From positions 1 to 64,000 of the forward strand of contig JAUHXK010000001.1 of the NCBI GenBank assembly GCA_030427405.1: a DNA stretch of 64,000 bases, written 5' to 3'. A program made the position numbers and the translations under genes. Below the pieces are notes generated by a model. The model did no database searches and was not told the DNA's origin. It saw only the letters and a list, made by a program, of their open reading frames with translations. This document shows, piece by piece, positions 1 to 9,208 of this stretch. This DNA is from Alphaproteobacteria bacterium. GTDB taxonomy: Bacteria; Pseudomonadota; Alphaproteobacteria; Rhodobacterales; Rhodobacteraceae. Every line of letters starts with the position of its first letter. Position 1 is the first letter of the stretch.

Positions 1-556
1 CGAACCAAACCGCCCACATATCTCTTCAGTTATCCATCAATGTCAAAGAACAAACATCAAAGACCCAAAAACAAGACCGATACGCCAATCTCTCAGCGCA
101 ACCGCCCATCCCTAAACCTCAGATGCCCACCGTCTCTCCAGCGCGTCTCCAGCGCCTCTCAAGCGCCGGTGAAGGGCGTTCTAAGCATTACAACAATACA
201 CCGCAAGCAGAAAAACACATCCAGGCCATTTTTTTTGCATTTTCCATTTTACCTCTGTAAAATCAATGGATTAAGTAACAGAAATCCAGTCCAACACCCC
301 CCCCGCCGGGCACTATAGCCGCCCAAAACGCGAATGCGGTATCAGACCCGGATGCGGCCGACCACTATATCTAGCGCGACTCTGCCACCCATACACAAGT
401 CATCCCGACTCAAAACCCGGTGCACACCCGCTGAGCGGCACAAAAACCCAACGAGTCGCCTAATCGGGAAATCCTGTTCGTACGAAAACCCAGGTCTTGT
501 GAATGCCCGGCATATGCGGTCAGGTTCCGGTGCAGAAATCCTGGCAAGACGCGACC
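1..556. other. Intergenic stretch upstream of pxpB, no supported gene
   Basis: No reading frame here looks like a protein: the candidate frames are low-complexity and Pro/Arg-rich, with no recognisable domain. The first half is more AT-rich than the coding DNA around it and contains T runs. The pxpBCA promoter must lie here or upstream of the window. The only structured element seen is the small palindrome at 246-263, listed separately. Confidence 0.6.
246..263. promoter_or_regulatory. Perfect palindrome ATTTTAC-CTCT-GTAAAAT, possible operator
   Basis: Two perfect 7-base arms are separated by 4 bases in the AT-rich region about 300 bases before pxpB. The size and symmetry suit a dimeric regulator site (for example GntR or LysR class), but no regulator gene lies nearby and there is no second copy in the window. 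Function is inferred only. Confidence 0.3.
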
Positions 557-1306
557 ATGACGACCACATATTCATACCCCGTTATTCGGCCCGTCGGATT
601 CGATGGTGCCCTTGTTACGTTTTCGCAACGGATGACTGAACCTTCAAACCGGGCTGCATTGGCGTATCGGTCCGCCATCGAACAACAAGGCTGGTCTGAG
701 ATACTGGAAACCTCGGCCTCGCTGACATCGGCCTATTTACGGTTTGACCCTCTGCGCATGCCCTATGCAGAGGCCGAGCTTCGGCTGAACGAATTGCTGG
801 GCCAGCGCGATTGGTACAGCGCCGCCCTGCCCGCGGGGCGCAGGCTGTGGCGGGTCCCAACGGTCTACGGCACCGAATTGGCGCCGCAGCTGGATGAGGC
901 CGCCGACGCCGCCGGGTTGATCCCGACCGAGGCAATCCAGAGGATCAGCCAGACACAGGTGCGCGTGCTGACGATCGGGTTCGCGCCGGGTCAGCCTTAC
1001 CTTGGACCGCTTGGGCCCGAGTTTGACATCCCAAGGCTGCCCACGCTGACGCCGATGGTGCCAGAGGGGGCGCTGGTCCTGGCAATTGCGCAAATGGTGC
1101 TGTTCTCGGGCCCGACGCCGACAGGGTGGCAGCATGTGGGGCAGACAGCCTTTCGCTGTTTTCGACCGGACCAAGAACAGAGCTTTGCGTTGCGCCCCGG
1201 TGACGAGATGCTATTCGAACCGGTATCTCGGGCCGAGTTAGAGGCCATTGGGGCCCGTGACACCGACGGCTCCGGCGGCGCGACTTGCACGGAGATCGCG
1301 TCATGA
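557..1306 (+). CDS. pxpB: 5-oxoprolinase subunit B (KipI/PxpB family)
   Basis: This 249-residue protein is the KipI-like subunit of the ATP-dependent 5-oxoprolinase PxpABC, which opens 5-oxoproline (pyroglutamate) to glutamate in the cytoplasm. The family motif region GFAPGQPYLGPL lies about two thirds along, matching the usual GFxPGFxYL signature. The ATG at 557 is preferred over an upstream start at 503, because the added residues resemble no family N-terminus. Its stop overlaps the pxpC start by 4 bases (ATGA), which implies translational coupling. The order pxpB-pxpC-pxpA is the common bacterial arrangement, and the three genes together make the assignment firm. Confidence 0.9.
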   Translation: MTTTYSYPVIRPVGFDGALVTFSQRMTEPSNRAALAYRSAIEQQGWSEILETSASLTSAYLRFDPLRMPYAEAELRLNELLGQRDWYSAALPAGRRLWRVPTVYGTELAPQLDEAADAAGLIPTEAIQRISQTQVRVLTIGFAPGQPYLGPLGPEFDIPRLPTLTPMVPEGALVLAIAQMVLFSGPTPTGWQHVGQTAFRCFRPDQEQSFALRPGDEMLFEPVSRAELEAIGARDTDGSGGATCTEIAS

Positions 1307-2307
1307 CCCTGCTTGTTCACAGGATCGGCCCCGCGTGTACCATTCAGGACCAAGGGCGCACCGGCTTTCTGGATCAGGGTCTGTCACGATCCGGGGCCGC
1401 TGATCAGGTAGCGTTGCATGAAGGCGCGGCTTTGCTGGGGCAGGCCCCGGATTGCGCCGCTCTTGAGATGGCCGGGGCGGGCGGAACGTTCGAAGCCAAG
1501 GCCCTGACGCGCTTTGCCCTGACCGGTGCCCCGATGCAGGCCGCCATCGACGGCGCCCCAATACGGTGGAATGCCTCTTATGAGTTGCAGCCTGGGCAGC
1601 AACTGACCATCGGCGCGGCGCGGCAGGGCAATTACGGTTACTTGCACCTGCCCGGCGGGATCGCATCCGACGTCGTGCTGGGATCACGCTCGGCCCAACT
1701 GACGGCCCGGATCGGCCGACCAATTCAGGCAGGGGACGTTCTGGCAGGGCTGTTTGCGCCCGGATCGGGCACCGCTGGCCTGACGCTGACACCCAGCGAC
1801 AGGTTTTCCGGTGGGCTGCTGCGCGTCGTGGCAAGCTTTCAGACCCCTCTTTTCGACAAGGCCACCCTGGCGCGGTTCACGCAAACCGAGTTTCACCGAG
1901 GCGCCCGTGCCAATCGGATGGGCATGCAGTTGACCAGCGCCGGTGAAGGTTTTGCCGCGCAAGGTCAGCTGAATATCCTGTCCGATGTTATCACCCCCGG
2001 CGACATTCAGATGACCGGCACCGGCGAGCCGTTCATCCTGCTGCCCGAATGCCAGACCACGGGCGGTTACCCGCGTATTGCAACCGTGCTGCCCTGCGAC
2101 CTGCCCCGAGCAGCGCAGACCCCGGCTGGCAGTGCCATTCGGTTCGAATTCGTGACGCAGGATCAGGCCGTGGCGATACAATCCGCGCATGACGCCGATC
2201 TGGCGCGCCTGCCCGCCCGCGTCGCGCCGTTGGTCCGCGATCCGCATGACATCCCTGACCTGTTGTCCTACCAATTGATCAGCGGAATGATCTCAGCCAC
2301 CGAGTAA
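1303..2307 (+). CDS. pxpC: 5-oxoprolinase subunit C (biotin-dependent carboxylase-like)
   Basis: This 334-residue protein is the KipA/PxpC partner of PxpB; the two form the ATP-using part of the 5-oxoprolinase complex. The N-terminus carries the family signature CTIQDQGRTGFLDQG. Later typical segments are GNYGYLHLPGG and, near the C-terminal third, RMGMQL followed by LLPECQTTGGYPRI. The start is fixed by the ATGA overlap with pxpB. It is followed after 12 bases by pxpA, so the three form one operon. Length is normal for the family. Confidence 0.92.
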   Translation: MTLLVHRIGPACTIQDQGRTGFLDQGLSRSGAADQVALHEGAALLGQAPDCAALEMAGAGGTFEAKALTRFALTGAPMQAAIDGAPIRWNASYELQPGQQLTIGAARQGNYGYLHLPGGIASDVVLGSRSAQLTARIGRPIQAGDVLAGLFAPGSGTAGLTLTPSDRFSGGLLRVVASFQTPLFDKATLARFTQTEFHRGARANRMGMQLTSAGEGFAAQGQLNILSDVITPGDIQMTGTGEPFILLPECQTTGGYPRIATVLPCDLPRAAQTPAGSAIRFEFVTQDQAVAIQSAHDADLARLPARVAPLVRDPHDIPDLLSYQLISGMISATE

Positions 2308-2319
2308 GGAGAATTGCCC

Positions 2320-3081
2320 ATGCCCCGCGTCGATCTGAATGCCGATATGGGCGAAAGCTTTGGACCCTGGAAGATGGGCGATGACGAAAGCCTGCTGAAA
2401 ATCATCACCTCGGCCAACATCGCCTGCGGCTTTCACGCGGGTGATTGGGACGTGATGGCGGGGACAATGGCGCTGGCGGCCGAGAATGGCGTGGGCATCG
2501 GCGCGCATCCCGGTTTTCCCGACCTGCAAGGCTTTGGCCGCCGCAACATGAAGGTACCGCATGCGTCGCTGCGTAATCTCGTCCGTTACCAATTGGGCGC
2601 GGCAATGGGCATGGCCAAGGCGGTTGGCACCAAGGTCCGGCACCTGAAATTGCACGGGGCGCTGGCCAATATGTGCTCGGTCGATCTGGACATGGCGCGG
2701 GCCTGCTATCAGGGCGCGCTGGATGTGGACCCGGACATCATCATCATGGTGTTGGCAGTTACCAAACAAGAAGAGGCCGCGCGCGAGCTGGGTTGCAAAT
2801 GGGTCGGCGAGATCTTTGCGGATCGCGCCTATAACGACGATGGCACGCTGGTCGATCGGTCTTTGCCCGGCGCGGTGATACACGACCCAAAGGTTGCCGG
2901 CCCTCGCATTCTGAACATGGTGCAGGACGGTGCGATCCTGACCGAATCCGGCAAACGGCTGGAAACATCGATCGACACGATCTGTCTGCACGGCGATGGC
3001 CCGACGGCGGTGCAAATCGCCCGATCGGTGCGCGAGCATTTGATCGACGGCGGTGTCGAGGTCACAAAGTTCATCCGCTAA
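2320..3081 (+). CDS. pxpA: 5-oxoprolinase subunit A (LamB/YcsF family)
   Basis: This 253-residue protein is the LamB/YcsF subunit that completes 5-oxoprolinase. It opens with the signature DLNADMGESFGPWKMGDDE, followed by NIACGFHAGD and IGAHPGFPD, which form the conserved substrate/metal region. HLKLHGAL and EIFADRAYNDDGTLVDR are also family hallmarks. The ATG at 2320 follows an AAGGAG ribosome site at good spacing, so an in-frame TTG at 2314 was rejected. It is the last gene of the pxpBCA operon. Confidence 0.94.
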   Translation: MPRVDLNADMGESFGPWKMGDDESLLKIITSANIACGFHAGDWDVMAGTMALAAENGVGIGAHPGFPDLQGFGRRNMKVPHASLRNLVRYQLGAAMGMAKAVGTKVRHLKLHGALANMCSVDLDMARACYQGALDVDPDIIIMVLAVTKQEEAARELGCKWVGEIFADRAYNDDGTLVDRSLPGAVIHDPKVAGPRILNMVQDGAILTESGKRLETSIDTICLHGDGPTAVQIARSVREHLIDGGVEVTKFIR

Positions 3082-3210
3082 TCAGATTGCCGCCCCAAAC
3101 GCACACCGGGTTCAGGCTGTTGCCCGTGCGGGCACCAGCGCCTAGCATGACCCCAAGTGCATGATCTGCATACTGCAAACCCGAATACCGCGACGCAAGG
3201 AGCTGAGCCA

Positions 3211-4458
3211 ATGTCTTTCGACCTGATGTCCTATGAGCCCAGGGGCGACAAGAAGAACTCGGAGTTTTTCACCGAATACCTTCCCCGAATCTATGAACGC
3301 CGCACCAGTTCCGGCATTGCCGATCAGGTCGGGCCGATGCGCGCGATTGTCCTTCAGGTCGAACCCGATGCGCTGTTCAGCACGATGATCGAGCTGTACG
3401 TGATGTCTCCTTATCGCCACTCGGCCAGCTATCTGGGTCAAACCCACAAGTTCGCTGTCATGCATTCTCATCCCGACTACCCGGCGCTGATCGTGATGGC
3501 CCCGCTCAGCCCCGCGTTCGAGGACTTCATCCCCCGCATCAACCGCATGTACCCGATGGCGCGCGCCACCCCCCAGACCCGCTATGTCGGCGAGGTGTTC
3601 GGCGCAACCGATCTGAACGCGCTGACCCGCACGCTGGAAGAGCAGAACATCCGGTTCGAATACTCCGGTGACACCGAGAACCCTTTCTATACGCTTGACG
3701 GATTTCGCTTTACCACGCCGTCGGATTTCACCTGCAACCGCGTGGGGTATTCAACACTTGATTTCAACGATCCCGACAGTCTGGGCCTGGGTGATCGGAT
3801 CTTGCTGAGCGATGCCGAACAGGCGCAGCTGGACCAGGCCGCTGCCTTTGGCACCGACAGCCAGATCGCGCCCTTGATGTTGGGCATCGACCATCTGGCC
3901 ACACGGGTGCTGGCGGGCGAGCGCGAGGACGCGATCCTCGAATTTCTGACCATGGTGCCCTATTATTTCTGGGGCGCCTACAACATCTTCGACATGAACT
4001 CGTCAACCAATGTGAACCGCAACGCCAATGTGGACGATGACAAGAAATCCCCCGCCAAGGTGTTTACTGCCAACAATACGCCGTCATTCGTGAATTCCTT
4101 TGCCAAGCTGCCGATGCCCACGGAAGATTTCGTGCGCAATTTCGGGCGTCGCCTGCATCACATGGCCGTCGAGATTCAGGACGGCGACCACGGCGCAGGC
4201 GAAAAAAATGTCGATTTCGTGGTGAATATGCTCAAGGACAAGGGCGTGCCATTCCTGGCTCATGTCGTGGGCGAATGCAAAGACGACCCGAACCTAAAGC
4301 AGATCTTCTCGAAACACTCGAAGAACACGCTGCTGATCACCGAGTATATCGAGCGGTGCCACCACTATGACGGCTTCTTCACCAAGGACAATGTTGCCGC
4401 ATTGACGGCGGCCGCCGGTCAGGACGAACAATACCAGCACGGTCACGTCTTCGACTGA
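3211..4458 (+). CDS. VOC-superfamily dioxygenase, 4-hydroxyphenylpyruvate dioxygenase-like
   Basis: This 415-residue protein has two vicinal-oxygen-chelate halves and candidate non-haem iron ligands at the expected spacing: His228 (GIDHLATR), His316/317 (RLHHMAVEIQD) and Glu378 (LLITEYIERC). The C-terminal segment QIFSKHSKNT...ITEYIER resembles the HPPD iron-site strand. It is longer than typical HPPD (about 350-380 residues) and lacks the usual N-terminal FxxV(G) pattern, so the substrate is uncertain; tyrosine catabolism is only one option. ATG 3211 follows a GCAAGGAGC ribosome site. It may be co-transcribed with pxpBCA, though 129 bases separate them. Confidence 0.6.
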   Translation: MSFDLMSYEPRGDKKNSEFFTEYLPRIYERRTSSGIADQVGPMRAIVLQVEPDALFSTMIELYVMSPYRHSASYLGQTHKFAVMHSHPDYPALIVMAPLSPAFEDFIPRINRMYPMARATPQTRYVGEVFGATDLNALTRTLEEQNIRFEYSGDTENPFYTLDGFRFTTPSDFTCNRVGYSTLDFNDPDSLGLGDRILLSDAEQAQLDQAAAFGTDSQIAPLMLGIDHLATRVLAGEREDAILEFLTMVPYYFWGAYNIFDMNSSTNVNRNANVDDDKKSPAKVFTANNTPSFVNSFAKLPMPTEDFVRNFGRRLHHMAVEIQDGDHGAGEKNVDFVVNMLKDKGVPFLAHVVGECKDDPNLKQIFSKHSKNTLLITEYIERCHHYDGFFTKDNVAALTAAAGQDEQYQHGHVFD

Positions 4459-4469
4459 ACCGCGCTGAC

Positions 4470-4499
4470 AAAAAAAGGGCTGCGGTAGTGTCGCAGCCC
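4470..4499 (-). terminator. Intrinsic terminator of the PBP5-like gene
   Basis: On the minus strand a perfect 8-bp stem, GGGCTGCG/CGCAGCCC with a 7-base loop, is followed by a run of seven T (seen as A at 4470-4476 on the plus strand). It lies just past the stop of the minus-strand carboxypeptidase gene at 4530. Since the U tract exists only in the minus direction, it mainly serves that gene. Confidence 0.85.
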
Positions 4500-4529
4500 A
4501 GCTTCATCCAGGAGAGAGAGTGTCGGGCC

Positions 4530-5960
4530 TTATGATGGCCCGATCATGAAACAGGTCACGTTGCGGGCCTTGAGACGGCGACAGGCCAGGTCAGCCTGTT
4601 CGCGGGTCATGCCCTGGAAGGTGGCATCAAACCCACGAGAGCTTTGGTTGACCTTGCGCAGAGTTCCCTCAAGCGTGGTCATCTCGGACAATGCGGTTTT
4701 CAACAGCACCTTTTCGGCCTCGTACCGCGTGGTGAAACGCCCCACATTGACCCCCCAAAGATGACCGCCCGACGTGGACAGGCGCGTCACCACCTCTTGT
4801 TCGGGTTCGGGCTGTGCTTCAGGCTCGACCGATGCCAGCACCAGGTTATCCGGCCGGATGGCGGGTCGCGTGTCGGCGCTTTCGACCGGCGGCGCGGTGG
4901 GCGCGATATCGGCAGCGGCCATCGCCGCGGCAATACCATCCTGAATCCGGCCACCGTTTCGGGCGGCGGTTTCAGCAACGGCGCTGGCCACCTGCACCGC
5001 TACGCCGGCCCCTGGGCGCAGAACCGGGCGCAGACTTTTCTTTGGCGCTGCGATCAACCCCGCAACCTGGGTCGCTCCACCCAGACCGGTATTGCCGGCA
5101 TAGGTCGGGCGGGCAGGTTTGCGAATCGGTGCGCGCGAAGGCGCGCGGCGGAACCCCATGTCCAACAGTTCGGCAACCCGCGCGTTGCGCGATGCGCTGG
5201 ACTTGCCGCCAAACACCGTCGCGATGATCCGCTCATCCCGGCGCTTGGCCGATGCCACCAGGTTGAACCCGGCGGCGCGCGTGTATCCGGTCTTGATCCC
5301 GTCGGCACCCTTATAGGCGGCCAGCAGGCGCCGGTTCGTATTGGGAACGGTCTTGATTCCCGCATGCGTCGATTGCCGCGAGAAAAGATTGTAGTATTGC
5401 GGATAATCATACAGCAGGTGACGGCCCAGCGTTGTCATGTCACGCGCCGTCGACAAATGGCCCGATTCCGTCAGGCCATGCGCGTTTTTGAAGGTTGTCC
5501 GGCTCATGCCCATGGCCTTGGCGGTTCGGGTCATGCGCCGCGCAAATGCCGCCTCGGATCCGCTGATGGCGATCCCGATTGCCGTGGCCGCGTCATTGGC
5601 AGACTTAACTGCGGCAGCCCGGATCAAGTACCGAAATGCGATTTTCTGCCCGCTCCGCAGCCCCAGCTTGGACGGCGGCTCTGATGCGGCCTTCTTGGTT
5701 ATGCGCACCTGGGTGTCCAGGGTTATTTCACCGTTCCGGACCGCCTCGAACGCAATATACAGCGTCATCATCTTGGTCAGCGATGCCGGGTGCAACCGAG
5801 TGTCTGCATTCCTGGAATGCAGAACCTCACCGGTCCGCGCGTCGATCACCATCGCCGCGTAAGGGGCAGCCGCCAGGTGCATGGGCACCGCGATTGCCAT
5901 CCAAGCCAACGCAATAAGGAGCAAGCCCATTCGGGCCGGAACTGTCCGCCGAATCTGCAC
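4530..5960 (-). CDS. dacC: D-alanyl-D-alanine carboxypeptidase (PBP5 family) with C-terminal SPOR domain
   Basis: This 476-residue secreted penicillin-binding protein trims the terminal D-Ala of peptidoglycan stem peptides. It has an N-terminal hydrophobic signal segment (about 11-32). All three active-site motifs are present: S60-L-T-K63, S120-A-N122 and K223-T-G225. After a Pro/Ala-rich linker the last ~80 residues, starting WGVNVGRFTTRYEAEKVL, form a SPOR domain, which binds denuded glycan and targets septa. This architecture is common in Rhodobacteraceae. The dac paralogue letter is not certain. Confidence 0.88.
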   Translation of the reverse strand: MQIRRTVPARMGLLLIALAWMAIAVPMHLAAAPYAAMVIDARTGEVLHSRNADTRLHPASLTKMMTLYIAFEAVRNGEITLDTQVRITKKAASEPPSKLGLRSGQKIAFRYLIRAAAVKSANDAATAIGIAISGSEAAFARRMTRTAKAMGMSRTTFKNAHGLTESGHLSTARDMTTLGRHLLYDYPQYYNLFSRQSTHAGIKTVPNTNRRLLAAYKGADGIKTGYTRAAGFNLVASAKRRDERIIATVFGGKSSASRNARVAELLDMGFRRAPSRAPIRKPARPTYAGNTGLGGATQVAGLIAAPKKSLRPVLRPGAGVAVQVASAVAETAARNGGRIQDGIAAAMAAADIAPTAPPVESADTRPAIRPDNLVLASVEPEAQPEPEQEVVTRLSTSGGHLWGVNVGRFTTRYEAEKVLLKTALSEMTTLEGTLRKVNQSSRGFDATFQGMTREQADLACRRLKARNVTCFMIGPS

Positions 5961-6212
5961 GATCTATGCCTCTGTCTGCCTCGCGCCGCCGGGTTTTCCC
6001 GGTCAGCTGATTTTGTTCTAATTCCCACAAGGCTAACACAGAGGCGGGATCGAATAAACCTAAAGCTGGTATCTTTGATGAAATCCCAACTCCGGAAAAC
6101 GCTACTATATATGGCGGCACGGTCGGCCCGACCCACTACACCGGCGAAGTTGTCAAAATCTTGGCCAGCAACCGCCATTGATTTTTTCGAACTGATACCA
6201 TTTGGCAACAGA

Positions 6213-6920
6213 TCACGAAACCGACCGGACCAAATCACCAAGCCCGCCCAGATCCGGCAGGGTGCGATACCGTGGATGACCCGTCGGCGTATCTGCGGCC
6301 TCGATCTCCCAGACCAGCCCGTGTGGCACATAGATGCCCCAACACCCGGCCCTTATCGGGGCGACAACATCCGACCGCATCGAGTTGCCGACCATCATCG
6401 CCGCGGCCGCGCCGTCGCCGTGACGGGCAAAGATGCTTTGGTATATTCCCGGCGTTTTTTCCGAAACGATTTCGACCGCGTCGAACAACTCGCCCAGCCC
6501 GGACTGGGCCAGTTTGCGTTCCTGATCGATCAGGTCCCCCTTGGTGATCAGCACGACGCGATGCGTGCGGGCGACTTCCTCGATCGCGTCACGGGCATGT
6601 GGCAATAATTCGATCGGATGGGCCAGCATGTCTTGCCCGGCCTCGATCAGGCGGCGTATCACATGGGCCGGAACCCGGTCCTCGGTCACCTCAAGCGCGG
6701 TTTCGATCATCGACAGGGTGAACCCTTTGATCCCATAGCCATAGCGCCTGATGTTGCGCTTTTCGGCGGCCAGAAGGCGGTCCATCAGGTGGTCCCGACC
6801 GGCGTGATCGGCCAACAGGTCCGCAAAATGCGCCTGCGTCATCTGGAAAAACCTCTCGTTGTGCCACAACGTATCGTCGGCATCGAATCCGATCGTGGTC
6901 AGCTTGCCCTCGACTGGCAA
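6213..6920 (-). CDS. HAD-superfamily hydrolase
   Basis: This 235-residue protein has the HAD nucleophile motif I near its start, FDADDTLWHNE (Asp13 and Asp15), motif II in VLITKG, and motif IV region MVGNSMRSDVVAP with the two acidic residues. It is probably a soluble phosphatase; substrate unknown. An upstream ATG at 7109 would overlap clpS on the other strand and add unrelated sequence. I therefore chose TTG at 6920, which sits just before motif I and after an AGGAAAGAGGGGG ribosome site. It is divergent from clpS. Confidence 0.8.
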   Translation of the reverse strand: MPVEGKLTTIGFDADDTLWHNERFFQMTQAHFADLLADHAGRDHLMDRLLAAEKRNIRRYGYGIKGFTLSMIETALEVTEDRVPAHVIRRLIEAGQDMLAHPIELLPHARDAIEEVARTHRVVLITKGDLIDQERKLAQSGLGELFDAVEIVSEKTPGIYQSIFARHGDGAAAAMMVGNSMRSDVVAPIRAGCWGIYVPHGLVWEIEAADTPTGHPRYRTLPDLGGLGDLVRSVS

Positions 6921-7005
6921 AACGGCACCCCCTCTTTCCTCTGGTCGTCGGGACGTTATATAAGCCTTCAGGCAAACCGAAGCATGAATCGGAAAATCAC
7001 AGCAA

Positions 7006-7347
7006 ATGCGAACAGACCCGTGGATGATGTCTGACAATTCGGACGAGGATGGCGATACGTCAATCCTTACGCAGACGCGCCCCAAGACCAAACGCCCGCC
7101 GCTGTACAAGGTGTTGCTGCTGAACGACGACTACACTCCGATGGAGTTCGTCGTTCATGTGCTGGAACGGTTCTTTGGAATGAACCATGCCCAAGCCTTT
7201 GAGATCATGCTGACCGTGCACAAAAAAGGCGTGGCGGTGGTCGGCGTGTTCAGCCACGAGATCGCCGAAACCAAGGTTGGCCAGGTGATGGATTTTGCCC
7301 GCCGCCACCAACACCCGCTTCAATGCACGATGGAACGCGAAGAGTAA
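7006..7347 (+). CDS. clpS: ATP-dependent Clp protease adaptor ClpS
   Basis: This 113-residue adaptor delivers N-degron substrates to ClpAP. The core [20 protein letters not shown] and [25 protein letters not shown] closely follow E. coli ClpS. It includes the Asn-Asp-Asp and Met residues of the N-terminal-residue pocket and the conserved His. The first 30 residues are the usual acidic disordered tail. Possible starts are ATG 7006 (a weak GGAA about 10 bases upstream) and ATG 7024 or 7027. No clpA follows directly; the next gene is a methyltransferase. Confidence 0.93.
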   Translation: MRTDPWMMSDNSDEDGDTSILTQTRPKTKRPPLYKVLLLNDDYTPMEFVVHVLERFFGMNHAQAFEIMLTVHKKGVAVVGVFSHEIAETKVGQVMDFARRHQHPLQCTMEREE

Positions 7348-7399
7348 CGCGGAACGCGTCGCAACGCTGTCCCGAACACTCCGCCTTTTGGAACCGCTC

Positions 7400-8365
7400 A
7401 TGTCCCTTCGCCTTAGCCTAGCACTCGACAATGGTCTGGCTCTGGGTCAGCCGATTTCGGTTATCGGGCCCACCCCGTCACATGACCTGTCCCCGCTGCC
7501 GCCCGGCACACAGGTGGTTCAGCCGTTCCGGCCGTTTCACGACCACTTTGCAGACCAGGGGTTTGCCGTGTCTGCCACAGGACCGCAGCCCTGCCAGGAT
7601 ACCGTTCTGTTTCTGCCCCGCGCCAAGGCTCTTGCCCGTTCGATGGTGCAACGGGCGAATGACTCTGCCTCCGGGTATGTGGTCGTTGATGGTGCAAAGA
7701 CCGATGGCGTCGACAGTCTGCTGAAAGACATCCGTACGCGGGTCGCGGTTGAAGGCAGCATCGCCAAGGCACATGGCAAGATTTTCTGGTTCCGGTCCAA
7801 GCCAGGTGCCTTTGACGATTGGGCGGCACCCCAGGCACTGACCGCCGACGGGTTTCACACCGCGCCTGGCGTTTTCTCGGCGGACGGCATCGACCCGGCC
7901 TCTGCGCTGCTGCGCAAGTCCCTGCCCGGTGCCTTGGGCCCGCGGGTGGCTGACCTTGGCGCCGGTTGGGGGTATCTGTCCGCAGGCCTGTTGTCAGATA
8001 ACAGCATTCAGGACCTGCACCTGGTCGAGGCCGACCACGTTGCGCTGGAATGTGCCCGGACCAATGTTGCCGACCCGCGTGCCCGGTTTCACTGGGCCGA
8101 CGCAACGATCTGGTCCGCACCGGACCCGTTGGACACGGTCATAACCAACCCTCCGTTCCATACCTCGCGCGCTGCCGATCCGGCGCTGGGACAGGGGTTT
8201 ATCACCAATGCCGCCCGCAACCTGACGCGGTCGGGCAGCCTGTGGCTTGTTGCCAACCGCCATCTGCCGTACGAAGCCACGCTGAATGACGCGTTTGCCC
8301 GCGTCGAGGAGGTTGACGGAGACAATCGGTTCAAGGTGTTCCACGCCTCTCGCCCTCGTCGGTAA
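7400..8365 (+). CDS. RsmC-like class I SAM-dependent rRNA (guanine-N2) methyltransferase
   Basis: This 321-residue protein has a degenerate N-terminal half and a C-terminal Rossmann methyltransferase. It contains the SAM-binding motif DLGAGWG (185-191) and the catalytic NPPFH motif (250-254) that marks base amino-group methylation. The duplicated layout, length and ADGIDPAS...LLRKSLP segment resemble RsmC, which modifies G1207 of 16S rRNA. The exact target cannot be proven from sequence. ATG 7400 was chosen because it begins the conserved N-terminus; a frame extension overlaps clpS. It starts 52 bases after clpS and may share its transcript. Confidence 0.8.
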   Translation: MSLRLSLALDNGLALGQPISVIGPTPSHDLSPLPPGTQVVQPFRPFHDHFADQGFAVSATGPQPCQDTVLFLPRAKALARSMVQRANDSASGYVVVDGAKTDGVDSLLKDIRTRVAVEGSIAKAHGKIFWFRSKPGAFDDWAAPQALTADGFHTAPGVFSADGIDPASALLRKSLPGALGPRVADLGAGWGYLSAGLLSDNSIQDLHLVEADHVALECARTNVADPRARFHWADATIWSAPDPLDTVITNPPFHTSRAADPALGQGFITNAARNLTRSGSLWLVANRHLPYEATLNDAFARVEEVDGDNRFKVFHASRPRR

Positions 8366-8402
8366 ACCCGGTTAACCTGCGCCGAAATTCAGGAGAACGA
8401 GC

Positions 8403-9203
8403 ATGTCCTTTTCCATAGCTGGCAAAACAGCGATCGTTACCGGGGGGGCCAATGGCATCGGACTGGCGATAGGACGCCATTTCGCCGATTCCGGCGCCAA
8501 TGTCATGTTTGCGGATATCGACGAAAAACGTCTGGTCGAAGAACTGGGCGAACAGGCAGATGACAGCAACATCCGCTTTTTCGCAGGCGATCTGCGCGAG
8601 AAGCTGACCATTGCCAACCTGCTCTCGGCCACGCTGGACGCGTTCGACCAGGTGGACATCCTGCTCAATGGCGCGCGGCAAGTCATCCCGTCCGACCCGC
8701 TTGATGCCGATGACGACTCGGTGCGTACACTGCTGAACCAGAACCTGATGCCCGCATTGCGGTTAAGCCAACTGGTGTCGAAGCGCATGATCAAGCAGGC
8801 CGGTGACGATGATGAAAACCCGGCAGGTTCGATCATCAACCTGTCCTCGATCGCGGCGCGGCGCACCCACCCGGACCTCATGGCCTATTCGGTTTCAACC
8901 GCCGCGTTGGACCAGATGACCCGCTCGTTGGCTGTGGCCCTGGCGCCAAGTCGCATCCGCGTGAATTCAATCGCTTTGGGCTCGGTCATGAGCGCGTCGC
9001 TGCAATCCACCCTGAAAGAAAACCGCGATTTTCGCGACGACATCGAAAAGCACACTCCCCTGGCCCGGATCGCAGCCCCCAACGAATTGGTCGAAACAGC
9101 CCAGTTTCTTGCGTCGGACGCGGCCGGGTTCATGACCGGGCAAATCCTGACCATCGATGGCGGCCGTACGCTGCTGGACCCGGTGGCGGCTCCGGCGCAT
9201 TGA
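8403..9203 (+). CDS. SDR-family protein lacking the catalytic lysine
   Basis: This 266-residue short-chain dehydrogenase/reductase fold protein has the dinucleotide motif TGGANGIG (13-20) and a C-terminal ASDAAGFMTGQILTIDGG typical of classical SDRs. The catalytic serine (about 149) and Tyr162 are present, but the YxxxK lysine is replaced by Thr166 (AYSVST). The usual NNAG motif reads NGAR. The protein may thus be non-catalytic or use altered chemistry. The start at 8403 follows a CAGGAGAA ribosome site. Its stop is 5 bases before the hemF ATG, so the two are probably one operon. Confidence 0.82.
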   Translation: MSFSIAGKTAIVTGGANGIGLAIGRHFADSGANVMFADIDEKRLVEELGEQADDSNIRFFAGDLREKLTIANLLSATLDAFDQVDILLNGARQVIPSDPLDADDDSVRTLLNQNLMPALRLSQLVSKRMIKQAGDDDENPAGSIINLSSIAARRTHPDLMAYSVSTAALDQMTRSLAVALAPSRIRVNSIALGSVMSASLQSTLKENRDFRDDIEKHTPLARIAAPNELVETAQFLASDAAGFMTGQILTIDGGRTLLDPVAAPAH

Positions 9204-9208
9204 CCCTT

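Noticed and set aside
40..318. Short plus-strand frame in the first 320 bases
   Set aside because: Low-complexity, no ribosome site and no recognisable domain; codon use is unlike the real genes.
4644..5684. Long plus-strand frame opposite the PBP5-like gene
   Set aside because: Arg/Gly-rich antisense shadow of a well-supported gene; no domain or ribosome site.
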